This document shows positions 1 through 8,482 of a DNA stretch of 64,000 bases, one piece after another. Positions within the stretch are counted from its first letter, which is position 1; each line of letters starts with the position of its first letter. The notes below the pieces were generated by a model that had not been told where the DNA came from, searched no databases, and was given only the letters and a program-made list of their open reading frames with translations. The position numbers were made by a program, and so were the translations under genes. Source of the DNA: G963663315 sp963665165 (GTDB taxonomy: Bacteria; Pseudomonadota; Gammaproteobacteria; Arenicellales; Poriferihabitantaceae); assembly GCA_963665165.1 (NCBI GenBank), contig OY761989.1, positions 744,001 through 808,000 on the forward strand, given 5' to 3'.

Positions 1-1
1 G

Positions 2-871
2 ACCAAGAAACCGCAGAACTTCAGCAAGCGGGATGACAACTACCTTCTGAACTCCGTGCGAAAGATCCAACGCAAGGGTATGCAGGTCATGGGAGGATTC
101 ATTCTCGGCCTGGATGATGACGATGAGAGTGTCTTCGATTCCCAGATCGAATTCATTCAGGAAGCCGGCATTCCATTGGCTCCCATCTACATGCTGAGTG
201 CGCTGAAGAACACGGACCTTTACACCCGTTTGGCGTCGGAGAATCGGCTCCTTGACGTACCTGTCGAGATTGATGCCATGTTTCTCAACTTCAAGCCCCA
301 GATGGATCCCCGGGTCCTGGTCGAGGGATATCGACGGGTAGTCACCTTCCTCTACGACCCGGCGCTTGAGAACTACTTCAAGCGTTGCCTGACCCTGTTC
401 GCACATCTCGAACCCGTCCCGCATCTGTACAAGTTGAAGAGCGAGCTCGCATTGTATACGGAAATCGTGGGCTTGCGCCGCCATCTCTCGCCCAGGCAAG
501 CTCCGACTTTCATGAAGTTCATCGCCAGCGTCTCCAAGGACCATCCGCGCATGCTGCCCGAGGCGATCCGTCTGGCGGCGTTGGGCTTCCACTTCGAGAA
601 GGTCACCCGTCAGCAACTCGCAATTCACGACTTCAAGAGATTCCTGGTTGCGGAGATTGCGACGCTCCAGGAAGAGGTTGTCCACCGAGGTCGAGACACG
701 ACGATGTCTGGCGACAGCGAGAGCGAATTGTTCACGCGAGTCGAAGGGCGCTACACATCCCTGCCCCAGGAATTTCGCTACCCGGGCGATGGAATCGATA
801 CTGCCCTGGAGTCCTTCCGAAGTGTAGTAAAAACGCGGGTCGACCGGCCCGGAAGCTTGTCGGAGGTGTAG
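2..871 (+). CDS. B12-binding-type radical SAM protein, C-terminal part (cut by window start)
   Basis: The reading frame is open to the left edge, so only the C-terminal ~289 residues are present. The segment around VMGGFILGLDDDDESVFDSQ resembles the end of the radical SAM barrel in B12-binding-domain radical SAM proteins. The following ~180 helical residues (LYDPALENYFKRCL and onward) resemble the DUF4070 tail of that family. The CxxxCxxC cluster motif would lie upstream of the window and cannot be seen. Function is unassigned; relatives modify lipids, hopanoids or other metabolites. The gene is followed by 120 bp without a clear gene. The family call rests on remembered sequence character, not on an alignment. 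Confidence 0.7.
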   Translation, partial: TKKPQNFSKRDDNYLLNSVRKIQRKGMQVMGGFILGLDDDDESVFDSQIEFIQEAGIPLAPIYMLSALKNTDLYTRLASENRLLDVPVEIDAMFLNFKPQMDPRVLVEGYRRVVTFLYDPALENYFKRCLTLFAHLEPVPHLYKLKSELALYTEIVGLRRHLSPRQAPTFMKFIASVSKDHPRMLPEAIRLAALGFHFEKVTRQQLAIHDFKRFLVAEIATLQEEVVHRGRDTTMSGDSESELFTRVEGRYTSLPQEFRYPGDGIDTALESFRSVVKTRVDRPGSLSEV

Positions 872-991
872 TTCACATCCGGATTTTCGGCCAGTCCTGA
901 TCGTATGGCAGAACCACCGGCGATCTGTTTCCAGTTGATTTCGGGTTCAGTGGTTTTACCGCGCAGTTTCAGTTTTCTGGCGTTATCGGTT

Positions 992-2398
992 TCAACTCCG
1001 GTTGAGTTCCGCGCATGATTGTGAAATCATCCGTTCGGCCCGAGCCATCGCGTTCCCGGCATCATCTTCACATTCCAGTTTTCGCATGACTCTCCAGGTC
1101 TGTTTCCAGGTGGGTGGACTGTCTGGTTTTTTCGCTGCCCGCTCTGCCAGCAAAGCGCGCGCGTAATTCAACTGGTTTGCCCGAATCGCCGATTCAATCA
1201 GCGTCTGTGAAATGAAGTCCCTTTGTGCATGGCTGCCTCCAAAATGATTGGCCGTGTAGCGAACCTTCGACATCAGATCGACAGACCCGGACCAGTCGCC
1301 CTTCGCGAATGCGTACAATGCCTGGCTGACTGGCAAGCCGACTCTTCGAACCATACTTCCTGAATCATTGTCTTCAGACGCCTGGCTTTCAAGTCTCGCG
1401 ATCAGACGCTCAGCCAGACCGAACTGACCACTGGCTGCGAATGCCATCATTGCATGTACGTCGTTGAAACAGTAGTAACCTGCCTGATCAATTGTTTTCT
1501 CCCATTTGTCATTCAATGCCTGCCAACGGTCCCCAGTGTCGATTTTCTTCAAATACAGGCGCCACAACAGCGCACTGGCATCGAGCATCTCCAGCGCCAC
1601 AGTTCCATCGGCGATAGATTGGTCGTAAATCTCCAACACTTTGTCGTACTGCTCCAGGTCAAGGTAGTAAAGAGCCAGATGCCACCAGTTGTGAACCGAG
1701 AAACCATTATCCACCGACCAGTCATTCAAACGGGATTCATACCACTTTATGCCATCGACCTGTCTTCCCTGCATTTCCAGCACATGTGCAACAGCATGAA
1801 TCGCCCAAACGTCACCCGGGTTTATTTCCACCGCCTGCTTGCCGGTTTCTTCCGCAATTGCGTACTCGTTGCATTCTTCCAGTCCGAAAGAATACATACC
1901 GAGCACGTAGCCAGTCTCTGCAGAATCTTTCGGATATTGCGGCAGTACACGGGCAACACGATCCCGAAGATTTTGCGAATCACCGCGATAGAAATCAAAC
2001 AGATGTGCGATCAGCAAGGCAAGCGTGTCACGAGGATAGTCAACCAGAACCGACTCCAGCAGATCGGTGGCACGGTTGAACCTGCCTTCCAGCCAATGCC
2101 GTGCGGCAATAATATGATGGCGCTCCCGTTCATTCGCTTTTTCCTCCAAGGTGCCCACCGCTGCGAGAGACTCGCTGATATGGTCACGAAACGCTGAATC
2201 TGCCATTACACCACCCGCATGCGCACGCAAACAGTGAGCAAGAACAAAGTCAGGGTCCTCGGCGATCGCTTCGTCAATGCTTTCTACCGGGTCTCCTGTA
2301 TAGGACAACATCTGTGCGAGCGCAATTTCAAATTTATCCAGCGCAGACTGACTGGCGACGGTTATTTCCAGTCCGCGATTATCTGTCAACTGATTCAT
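992..2398 (-). CDS. tetratricopeptide-repeat protein, TTC38-like
   Basis: A soluble protein of 468 residues when begun at the ATG at 2398 (MNQLTDNRGLEITV). An upstream in-frame extension to 2506 looks non-coding. It contains repeated helical hairpins with TPR spacing, for example LLESVLVDYPRDTLALLIAH, AVEINPGDVWAIHAVAHVLE and WWHLALYYLDLEQYDKVLEI. The order and the His/Trp-rich central repeats resemble the TTC38 family. No signal peptide or membrane segment is seen. The gene is divergent from the amide-transport operon, with 263 bp between the two starts. A short decayed copy of its 3' part lies at 10813-10870, on the other side of that operon. No biochemical function can be assigned. Confidence 0.75.
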   Translation of the reverse strand: MNQLTDNRGLEITVASQSALDKFEIALAQMLSYTGDPVESIDEAIAEDPDFVLAHCLRAHAGGVMADSAFRDHISESLAAVGTLEEKANERERHHIIAARHWLEGRFNRATDLLESVLVDYPRDTLALLIAHLFDFYRGDSQNLRDRVARVLPQYPKDSAETGYVLGMYSFGLEECNEYAIAEETGKQAVEINPGDVWAIHAVAHVLEMQGRQVDGIKWYESRLNDWSVDNGFSVHNWWHLALYYLDLEQYDKVLEIYDQSIADGTVALEMLDASALLWRLYLKKIDTGDRWQALNDKWEKTIDQAGYYCFNDVHAMMAFAASGQFGLAERLIARLESQASEDNDSGSMVRRVGLPVSQALYAFAKGDWSGSVDLMSKVRYTANHFGGSHAQRDFISQTLIESAIRANQLNYARALLAERAAKKPDSPPTWKQTWRVMRKLECEDDAGNAMARAERMISQSCAELNRS

Positions 2399-2572
2399 TT
2401 TCCAATTCGTAGTCAAGGGTTTAATAACGGAAGAACGACTCCTGGCGTATGGAACCGCTTTTCGGCCAGAATATCCGGAACGGATGAAATTTGCCTCCGG
2501 AAACACTTTATACCAAACATGCCAAACACATCAATATCCTTTTTCATTTGTTAATTGCCATTGTTATCCCGC

Positions 2573-2601
2573 TTGTCAACGCAATTCTAATGTCGTAGTA
2601 T
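2573..2601 (+). promoter_or_regulatory. candidate sigma70 promoter of the amide-uptake/dimethylformamidase operon
   Basis: TTGTCA (2573-2578) and TAGTAT (2596-2601) are separated by exactly 17 bp, giving a close match to a sigma70 promoter. It lies about 60 bp before the ATG at 2662, which has a GGGGGA Shine-Dalgarno. No regulator gene is adjacent. The rest of 2399-2661 shows no gene. Confidence 0.5.
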
Positions 2602-2661
2602 TTCCGGCTTGAATGCTATGGCGGTATCAGAACGACAACAAAATTTTGGGGGAAATTACAA

Positions 2662-4026
2662 ATGATTTCAAAGAAAAGCAGCTGCAACAAGAAAACCGGA
2701 CTTGACAAAAAACAACAAACAAGGCGCACTATACTGAAAGGCGTGGCGGCCGGAGCCGCTGTATCAGCGTTTCCGGCGCCCTGGGTACGCAAGGTAAGCG
2801 CTTCGGAAAAAATTCTGTTGGGTGTACCTTCATCATTGTCCACTCCATACGGGGTTGCAGACGATCAGGATCATCTCAACGGATCCATTCTCGCACAGGA
2901 AGAGATCAATGCCGCAGGGGGAATTCTGGGCAGGGAACTGGAATTGTTTGTGCCTGATGTCGACAAGTTGTCTCCGGAAAGTTGCCGGCAGACGATTGCG
3001 GCCTGTATTGATAAAAAGGTACATGCCATCTCTAACGCATTCCTGTTTGCGCCGATTCCGGCTATGGACGAGTCGGCAAAATATAAATGCCCCTATTTAC
3101 AGGGCAATACCCAACGCAATGCCACCGAAGCGTTCAAGGCAGATCCTGAAAAATACAGCCATGTCCTGCAAACCGACCCATCCGAGGTCAATTATGGATG
3201 GACCTATCCTTTGTGGCTTCAGCAAATGGAAAAGGAACAGGACTGGAAACCTAAAAACCGCAAGATTCACATCGTTGCCGAGCAGGTTGGTTATAACCAG
3301 ACCATACTGAGGGCGGCGCGGGAATCGATTCCAAATTACGATTTTGAATTAGCTGAAGTCACGGATATTCAGTATCCGGTCAATGATTGGGCTCCAGTAT
3401 TGCAAAGGCTCAAGGAAGTCGATGCGGGCGCAATCATGATCGACCACTGGGTGGCCTCTGAATATGCGGCATTTTGCAAGCAATTTGTGGCTGACCCGGT
3501 GAAAGACTCGCTCGTGTATCTTCAATATGGCCCGTCGCAACCGGAATTTCTGGAACTGGGCGGACGCGCTACGGAAGGATTCTGCTGGAGCACGGTACTG
3601 GGTGTGTATGGTGACCAGATCGGTCAGGATTTCAGGAAAAAGTACTTGAAGCGCTTCCCTGAATTCGGTGACTACGAAAGGAACACAATGGGACTTGTTT
3701 ATACCGGCAATGGTTATGACATCGTCAAGTATCTGGAAAAATCCTGGAATGCGACCGGGGCGCTGGACACAACACCGGAAGACTTCAAGAAAAACTGTGA
3801 CTGGATCAGGGTCAATCCGGACAGGGGGGTGTGTGGATTGATGGACATGAATAATGAATATCAGGAAGCGCTTCACTATCCTGACAATGGATTTGGCAAC
3901 CAGGCTGATACGCTTGAAAAGGGGATGAGCCAGCTTTTTGTGCAAGTGCAGGACAGGCAGCACAAGATCATTTGGCCGGACGCGATTTCAGAATCCAGAA
4001 TGCAGCCCGCGCCATGGTGGGGGTAA
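2662..4026 (+). CDS. ABC transporter substrate-binding protein, urea/short-chain amide type, Tat-exported
   Basis: 454-residue periplasmic binding protein of the hydrophobic amino acid/amide (HAAT) type. The N terminus has a twin-arginine motif (RRTILKG, R21-R22) followed by a hydrophobic stretch ending near FPAPWVRKVSA, so Tat export of the folded protein is likely. The mature part (ILLGVPSSLSTPYG, NGSILAQEEINAAGGILGRE) is the N-terminal lobe pattern of Peripla_BP_6/5 family members such as urea and amide binders. It is the first gene of an operon with two ATPases, two permeases and both subunits of a dimethylformamidase-like enzyme. The inferred ligand is therefore a small amide such as N,N-dimethylformamide, but the sequence alone does not prove the ligand. 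Confidence 0.88.
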   Translation: MISKKSSCNKKTGLDKKQQTRRTILKGVAAGAAVSAFPAPWVRKVSASEKILLGVPSSLSTPYGVADDQDHLNGSILAQEEINAAGGILGRELELFVPDVDKLSPESCRQTIAACIDKKVHAISNAFLFAPIPAMDESAKYKCPYLQGNTQRNATEAFKADPEKYSHVLQTDPSEVNYGWTYPLWLQQMEKEQDWKPKNRKIHIVAEQVGYNQTILRAARESIPNYDFELAEVTDIQYPVNDWAPVLQRLKEVDAGAIMIDHWVASEYAAFCKQFVADPVKDSLVYLQYGPSQPEFLELGGRATEGFCWSTVLGVYGDQIGQDFRKKYLKRFPEFGDYERNTMGLVYTGNGYDIVKYLEKSWNATGALDTTPEDFKKNCDWIRVNPDRGVCGLMDMNNEYQEALHYPDNGFGNQADTLEKGMSQLFVQVQDRQHKIIWPDAISESRMQPAPWWG

Positions 4027-4050
4027 GATAAACCCGGCAGGGCAGAAATT

Positions 4051-4782
4051 ATGGCGGATGAAATTTCTGCCCCGCTGTTTTCTTGCGAAAATCTGGCGCT
4101 TGATCTCGGTGGCAGGGAGATTCTCAGAAACATTGGCCTGGAAATAAATGCCGGTGAAGTGCTGGGGATCATCGGACCCAATGGCGCCGGTAAAACCAGT
4201 CTTCTGGAAATTCTTTCAGGGCGGTATGTACCGAAAACCGGACAGGTTTTCTATAAGGGCAGAAACATCACGGATTTGCGTTTTCATGAGCGGGCCAGGA
4301 TCGGTATCGGCAGGACGTATCAGACTCCGGTTGTGCCGGAAGACCTTACGGTAGGCGAGACATTCAAGGCTGTGAGACAGGCCTATAAACCGTATCTGAC
4401 CCGTTTCGATGCGGAATACGCGGCGGACCTGGTTGATTTCGTGGTCGACGGCAGTGTGCCAAACACCCAACTCAAGACATTCAACAGGCGAAAGCTGCTG
4501 CTGGCAAATCTGATGATGCACAACCCCGAGTTGTTGTTGATGGATGAACCCGCCGCCGGATTGATCAATTCTGAAATTGACGAGATTGACGAAATTCTAC
4601 GGATGCTTTCAAAAGAGATGAATATCGCGGTCATGATCGTCGAACACAGAATCGAACTGCTGGATACGATTGCTGACAAGGTCATCGTAATGGACGCGGG
4701 TGAAATCATAGCCAGAGGTTCGTTGAATGAAATCATTGACAGCCCCGAGGTTCGGGCCGCTTATTTCGAGACCGTAAATTAA
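4051..4782 (+). CDS. ABC transporter ATP-binding protein, LivG/UrtD-like, with degenerate signature motif
   Basis: 243-residue nucleotide-binding subunit of the importer. Walker A is GPNGAGKT (42-49), Walker B is LLLMDEP (161-167) and the switch histidine is in VEHR (H199). The C-loop, normally LSGGQ or LSYGQ between these, reads LKTFN at 141-145, so the conserved Ser-Gly-Gly is absent although the flanking RRKLLLANLM is aligned. In ABC dimers each ATP site uses the signature of the partner, so one of the two composite sites should be impaired. The 24-bp gap from the binding protein gene and 10-bp gap to the next ATPase gene indicate one transcript. Confidence 0.9.
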   Translation: MADEISAPLFSCENLALDLGGREILRNIGLEINAGEVLGIIGPNGAGKTSLLEILSGRYVPKTGQVFYKGRNITDLRFHERARIGIGRTYQTPVVPEDLTVGETFKAVRQAYKPYLTRFDAEYAADLVDFVVDGSVPNTQLKTFNRRKLLLANLMMHNPELLLMDEPAAGLINSEIDEIDEILRMLSKEMNIAVMIVEHRIELLDTIADKVIVMDAGEIIARGSLNEIIDSPEVRAAYFETVN

Positions 4783-4792
4783 AAGCGCAACG

Positions 4793-5500
4793 ATGACCGA
4801 AATTCTGAATGTACAGGGATTGTCCGCCGGCTACGGAGCGCTGCGAGTGATCCATGATCTGGATTTCATTATCCATGAGGGAGAACGTATCGGTCTGGTC
4901 GGTTTGAACGGACACGGTAAAACCACATTTTTTTACGGGGTCGCGGGCCTGACCGGGTGGCAACGGGGTTCAATACTGTTTAACGGTGTCCAGATCGGCA
5001 GGACCCGTAGCCAGGGACCGGGGAGATACACCCACCTGATTGTAAGACAGGGCCTCGCAATCATGCCGCAGGGGGATGAAATATTTCATGGCCTGACGGT
5101 TGAGGAGCACCTGGACAGCGGAGCATTCACTAAACAGGCATGGAATGCGCGCAAGGACAGGAAAGAACAGGTTCTGGATTTGTTCGAGCCATTAAAACCA
5201 TTGTTGAAAACACCGGTTGCGCGGTTGTCGGGAGGAGAACGGAGAATGGTTTCCATCGGGCGGGGGTTGATGACCGATGCAAAGCTGTACCTTGCCGACG
5301 AGCCTTCCCTGGGTCTGGCTCCGAAGATCGGTATCGGGGTGATGGAGGCGTTGTTGAAAATAGAGCTCAGTCACTCGGCAATGATTATCGCGGAGCAAAA
5401 TGTCGCTCTTCTGGAGGGCAGGGTGGATCGTGTGATCGGCATGCACGCGGGCAAACTGAAGGGTGAGGCATCTGCGACCTTATCCATGCATTTGAAATAA
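4793..5500 (+). CDS. ABC transporter ATP-binding protein, LivF/UrtE-like
   Basis: 235-residue second ATPase of the importer. Walker A GLNGHGKTT (37-45), intact signature LSGGE (145-149) and Walker B LYLADEP (165-171) are all present. The switch residue is Gln in AEQN, as is usual for LivF. It should pair with the preceding LivG-like ATPase, which lacks its own signature. A full set of motifs here with a missing signature in the partner makes the transporter asymmetric. Residues 60-85 (ILFNGVQIGRTRSQGPGRYT) include a short insertion compared with typical LivF. It starts at an ATG 10 bp after the previous stop. Confidence 0.92.
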   Translation: MTEILNVQGLSAGYGALRVIHDLDFIIHEGERIGLVGLNGHGKTTFFYGVAGLTGWQRGSILFNGVQIGRTRSQGPGRYTHLIVRQGLAIMPQGDEIFHGLTVEEHLDSGAFTKQAWNARKDRKEQVLDLFEPLKPLLKTPVARLSGGERRMVSIGRGLMTDAKLYLADEPSLGLAPKIGIGVMEALLKIELSHSAMIIAEQNVALLEGRVDRVIGMHAGKLKGEASATLSMHLK

Positions 5501-5516
5501 CAAAGGAGACAGGTTC

Positions 5517-6398
5517 TTGGATGCAGGATTCATAATTATCAACGCGATTGTCATCGCCTGCATCTACGGGTTGATTGCTGTCGCCGTTTCCATTACCTGG
5601 TCGAGTCTGGGGCTGCTCAATCTTGGCTACGGGTTCATTTTTTCGTTTTCAGGCTATGGCGCATACCTGATGTCGCGGATGCTTTCCGATCACCCCGTTC
5701 TGGTGCTTGCGGCGGGGGTGCTGGTTGGCGCTCTGGGAGGCATCATAATCTGTTTGCTGGTATTTATCCCGCTTCACGACAAGCCGAATTTTACCGTGCG
5801 GGGCATGGTTGGTACGCTTGCGATCAGTTTGATCGGGTCACAATGCCTGCTCTGGTACTTTGGCCCGAGGAACAAGGCGCTGCCGGAAATATTTGGTTAT
5901 TGGAAGGTTTCAATCGGCGGCACCGTTCTGACGTCAGACAAGATCGGCATTGTAGTTTGTTCCATCCTGATGTTGATATTTGTCGTTCGCTGGATGAAAT
6001 CAAGCAGACGCGGCCTGGAAATCAGGGCCATGATGATGAATCCTCACGCGGCTTCCATTGTCGGTATAGGGATTCGTAGCACCGGTTTTTATGTAATGGC
6101 GATAACCGGCGCAATGGCGGGCCTTTCATCCGTGTTGCTTTCCCAAACGTATTATCTTTCCCCGTTCAGTGGTCTCACGCCGTTAATCAAGGGGGTGAGC
6201 ATCGCATTGTGCGGCGGGCTTGGCAGTGTGCAGGGCGCTGTGATTGCAGCCATTATCCTGGGGATTACGGAAGCGCTTACTTCAAGATTCCTGGGTGGGC
6301 AGTTTGTATTGATTACCCAGTTTCTGGTGATTATAACCATACTGATTATCAGGCCACGGGGAATTGCTGGCCTCCTTGACAAAGCGAGAGAGCAATGA
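5517..6398 (+). CDS. ABC transporter permease, LivH/UrtB-like
   Basis: 293-residue inner-membrane permease with about eight hydrophobic segments. The start is a TTG at 5517, supported by AGGAGA at 5503-5508; the following sequence (INAIVIACIYGLIAVAVS) is the usual first LivH helix. The cytoplasmic coupling loop is the segment SRRGLEIRAMMMNPHAASIV, and GLGSVQGAVIAAIILGITEA near the end is typical of LivH. It overlaps the next permease gene by 4 bp (ATGA), so translation is probably coupled. It forms the channel together with that permease. Confidence 0.92.
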   Translation: MDAGFIIINAIVIACIYGLIAVAVSITWSSLGLLNLGYGFIFSFSGYGAYLMSRMLSDHPVLVLAAGVLVGALGGIIICLLVFIPLHDKPNFTVRGMVGTLAISLIGSQCLLWYFGPRNKALPEIFGYWKVSIGGTVLTSDKIGIVVCSILMLIFVVRWMKSSRRGLEIRAMMMNPHAASIVGIGIRSTGFYVMAITGAMAGLSSVLLSQTYYLSPFSGLTPLIKGVSIALCGGLGSVQGAVIAAIILGITEALTSRFLGGQFVLITQFLVIITILIIRPRGIAGLLDKAREQ

Positions 6399-8056
6399 GT
6401 GCGGATTCCGGGCAAGACCAGCAACCGACCTGGAAAAATCCGCTGGCGGTATGGGGGGCGAAGGGCGGAAATTATGAAGTGCCCACGATCCGGGTAAAAG
6501 ATCCCAAATCGGTCTGGGATCGAAACACCGCCTATAAAGTCCCGCTGTACAAGGTTGGAAGATTCAAATATATCCACAAATGGCGCAATCATGGCAGTCG
6601 TTTGTGGAAGCGATTGAGATGGTGGCCGACCCGCAGGACATTGTTGCTGATCCGCGGCTATTACAACAGTAAATCACTGAAGGCCCAAAAGCTGATTGTA
6701 GACAAAAGGCCGATTTACTGGACGTTCGCATTGGCGGGGCTGGCCCTGGCTCCCTTTTTCCTTCCCGAAAGTATGGAGAACACGCTGCTCACTGCCGGAG
6801 CCATATTCGGAATATTCGCGGCGATCAATGTGTGCTGGACGTTGATTATCGGTACCGCCAGCATCTTCTCGCTCGCCTCGTATGCCGTAGTGGGGGTAGC
6901 TGCGTTTTGTACTTCCTGGCTGTCGATCAATCTGGGTTATCCGTGGTGGTCTCTGCCACTGATCGGGATGGCGATCGGATTTCTTTTTGGCGGAATCATC
7001 GCGTTGCCCGCAATGCGGCTGGATGGTTTTTATTACGCATTGCTGACTCTGGGGCTGAATGAACTATGCAGGGTTTATGTCGTTACCTCGAAAGAATTCG
7101 GTTCCGCTTCCGGTGGATTGTATGGCGCATCGACCTATATCAATTCCGACTGGTCCCCTTATCTGCAATCGCTGGTCTCTTATTACGGAGGGTTTGTCCT
7201 GCTGATTGCGGCGCTTTGCCTGTTTCGATTCGTCGATGGCAAGCGTCTTGGCCGATTGCTGAAGATGGCGCCTGAAAAAAGGGAAGCGTTCGCGGAAGCG
7301 ACCGGGGTCAATTACAAAAGCGCCAGAATTACGGTGTTCCTGATTTCGTCGGTCGCTCTCGGTTTTATCGGTGGTTTTTACGCCGCGCACTACAGAGGGG
7401 TGGCTTTTTCGATATTCAGTTTCGACACCGTGCTTCTGGGGTTGGCGATGCTGACGATTGGCGGCATTGGTCGGGTGGAAGGCGCCGTTGCCGGAACCCT
7501 GATTGTGGTTTTTCTGGACAAGGTGCTGATTACCCTGGGACCCATTCGACACATCATGATCGGTACGCTGATGCTGTTTGTCGTGTTGTTCTTGAACAGA
7601 GGCCTGTTTGGCATGAAAACACAGTTTCGCGCATGGCGGGACAAGAAAAGGGGGGAATGGAGGTCCAGCCGCACGGAAAAGGGCGGCGAAGCGTTACCTG
7701 AAGAAGCGACCGAGACCAGGGACAAGGATTTTCTGTATTTCCGGCGATTTGACAAGATGCAGAGAGACTATCTGAAAACCCTGGTATGCGATGAGGTGAT
7801 TGAAGAGCATAAAAACAAACCACTGGGCCAGCACAGTGAGGCGCTGGAGCGGTTGCTGCTCTATTTCCGGCGCGCGCCGCAAAATGACAAGTACGCGATT
7901 CGGCATAATGAGAAAACGAATACCTATAAGATCGTGGCTTTTTCCGGGGTCAGAGGCGTGTCACCGCGGCTGGTCGAGGACAAGGAGTACGGTTCTGTTG
8001 AAGACGCGTATCACGGTGTTTTTCTAAGACGGGTACACGATTTACTGGAGTCATAG
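6395..8056 (+). CDS. fusion: LivM-like ABC permease + dimethylformamidase small-subunit-like domain
   Basis: 553 residues in three parts. Residues 1-105 are a hydrophilic, Arg/Lys/Trp-rich N-terminal extension absent from ordinary LivM. Residues ~106-405 are the LivM permease, with segments such as GTASIFSLASYAVVGVAAF, the coupling loop around EAFAEATGVNYKSARI, and LAMLTIGGIGRVEGAVAGT. After a charged linker (406-443), residues 444-553 (7724-8053) align without a gap to residues 15-124 of the next gene product: 59 of 110 identical by manual count, including VCDEVIEE, PLGQHSE and AYHGVFL. That product is the small subunit of the dimethylformamidase. The fused domain would face the cytoplasm and could dock the enzyme on the transporter. 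The reading frame is continuous, with no sign of frameshift. Confidence 0.9.
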   Translation: MSADSGQDQQPTWKNPLAVWGAKGGNYEVPTIRVKDPKSVWDRNTAYKVPLYKVGRFKYIHKWRNHGSRLWKRLRWWPTRRTLLLIRGYYNSKSLKAQKLIVDKRPIYWTFALAGLALAPFFLPESMENTLLTAGAIFGIFAAINVCWTLIIGTASIFSLASYAVVGVAAFCTSWLSINLGYPWWSLPLIGMAIGFLFGGIIALPAMRLDGFYYALLTLGLNELCRVYVVTSKEFGSASGGLYGASTYINSDWSPYLQSLVSYYGGFVLLIAALCLFRFVDGKRLGRLLKMAPEKREAFAEATGVNYKSARITVFLISSVALGFIGGFYAAHYRGVAFSIFSFDTVLLGLAMLTIGGIGRVEGAVAGTLIVVFLDKVLITLGPIRHIMIGTLMLFVVLFLNRGLFGMKTQFRAWRDKKRGEWRSSRTEKGGEALPEEATETRDKDFLYFRRFDKMQRDYLKTLVCDEVIEEHKNKPLGQHSEALERLLLYFRRAPQNDKYAIRHNEKTNTYKIVAFSGVRGVSPRLVEDKEYGSVEDAYHGVFLRRVHDLLES

Positions 8057-8081
8057 AATCGGTCATTGGAGGAGTATCACC

Positions 8082-8456
8082 ATGCAAGATGAAGAGAATA
8101 CCCGACAGGAAAGTATCCGGGACCAGGATGTTGTGTATCGTCATTATCACGACAATATGCAAAAAGAATTTTTAAGGACACTGGTTTGTGATGAGGTGAT
8201 CGAGGAATACAAAAACAATCCTCTTGGGCAGCATAGTGAGCCGTTGGCCAGACTACTGTTTTTTTTCGGCAGCGCATCACAAGAAGGAAAATATGCCCTG
8301 AAACGCGATCAACAGTCCGGAACATTCAAAATGATTATTCTTTCAGGGAAACGGGGCGAGTCGCCCCGTATCGTTGAAAACGCGGAGTACAAGACGTTAA
8401 AGGAGGCCTACCACGGGGTTTTTCTGAAACGAATAGAGGACTTGATGCAGTCATAA
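8082..8456 (+). CDS. N,N-dimethylformamidase small subunit (alpha)-like
   Basis: 124-residue soluble protein, close to the ~130 residues of the small DmfA1 subunit. It is recognised by context and pattern: a helical N-terminal part (MQKEFLRTLVCDEVIEE), NPLGQHSEPLARLL, a short beta section and the ending YHGVFLKRIEDLM, which matches the terminal VFLRRIED-type motif of known small subunits. A strong GGAGGAG Shine-Dalgarno precedes the ATG. It lies 25 bp after the permease fusion that carries its paralogous domain and 26 bp before the large subunit gene. In characterised dimethylformamidases the small subunit packs on the large one in the cytoplasm. Confidence 0.82.
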   Translation: MQDEENTRQESIRDQDVVYRHYHDNMQKEFLRTLVCDEVIEEYKNNPLGQHSEPLARLLFFFGSASQEGKYALKRDQQSGTFKMIILSGKRGESPRIVENAEYKTLKEAYHGVFLKRIEDLMQS

Positions 8457-8482
8457 GTCGATAAAAAGAACCGGGTAACAAA

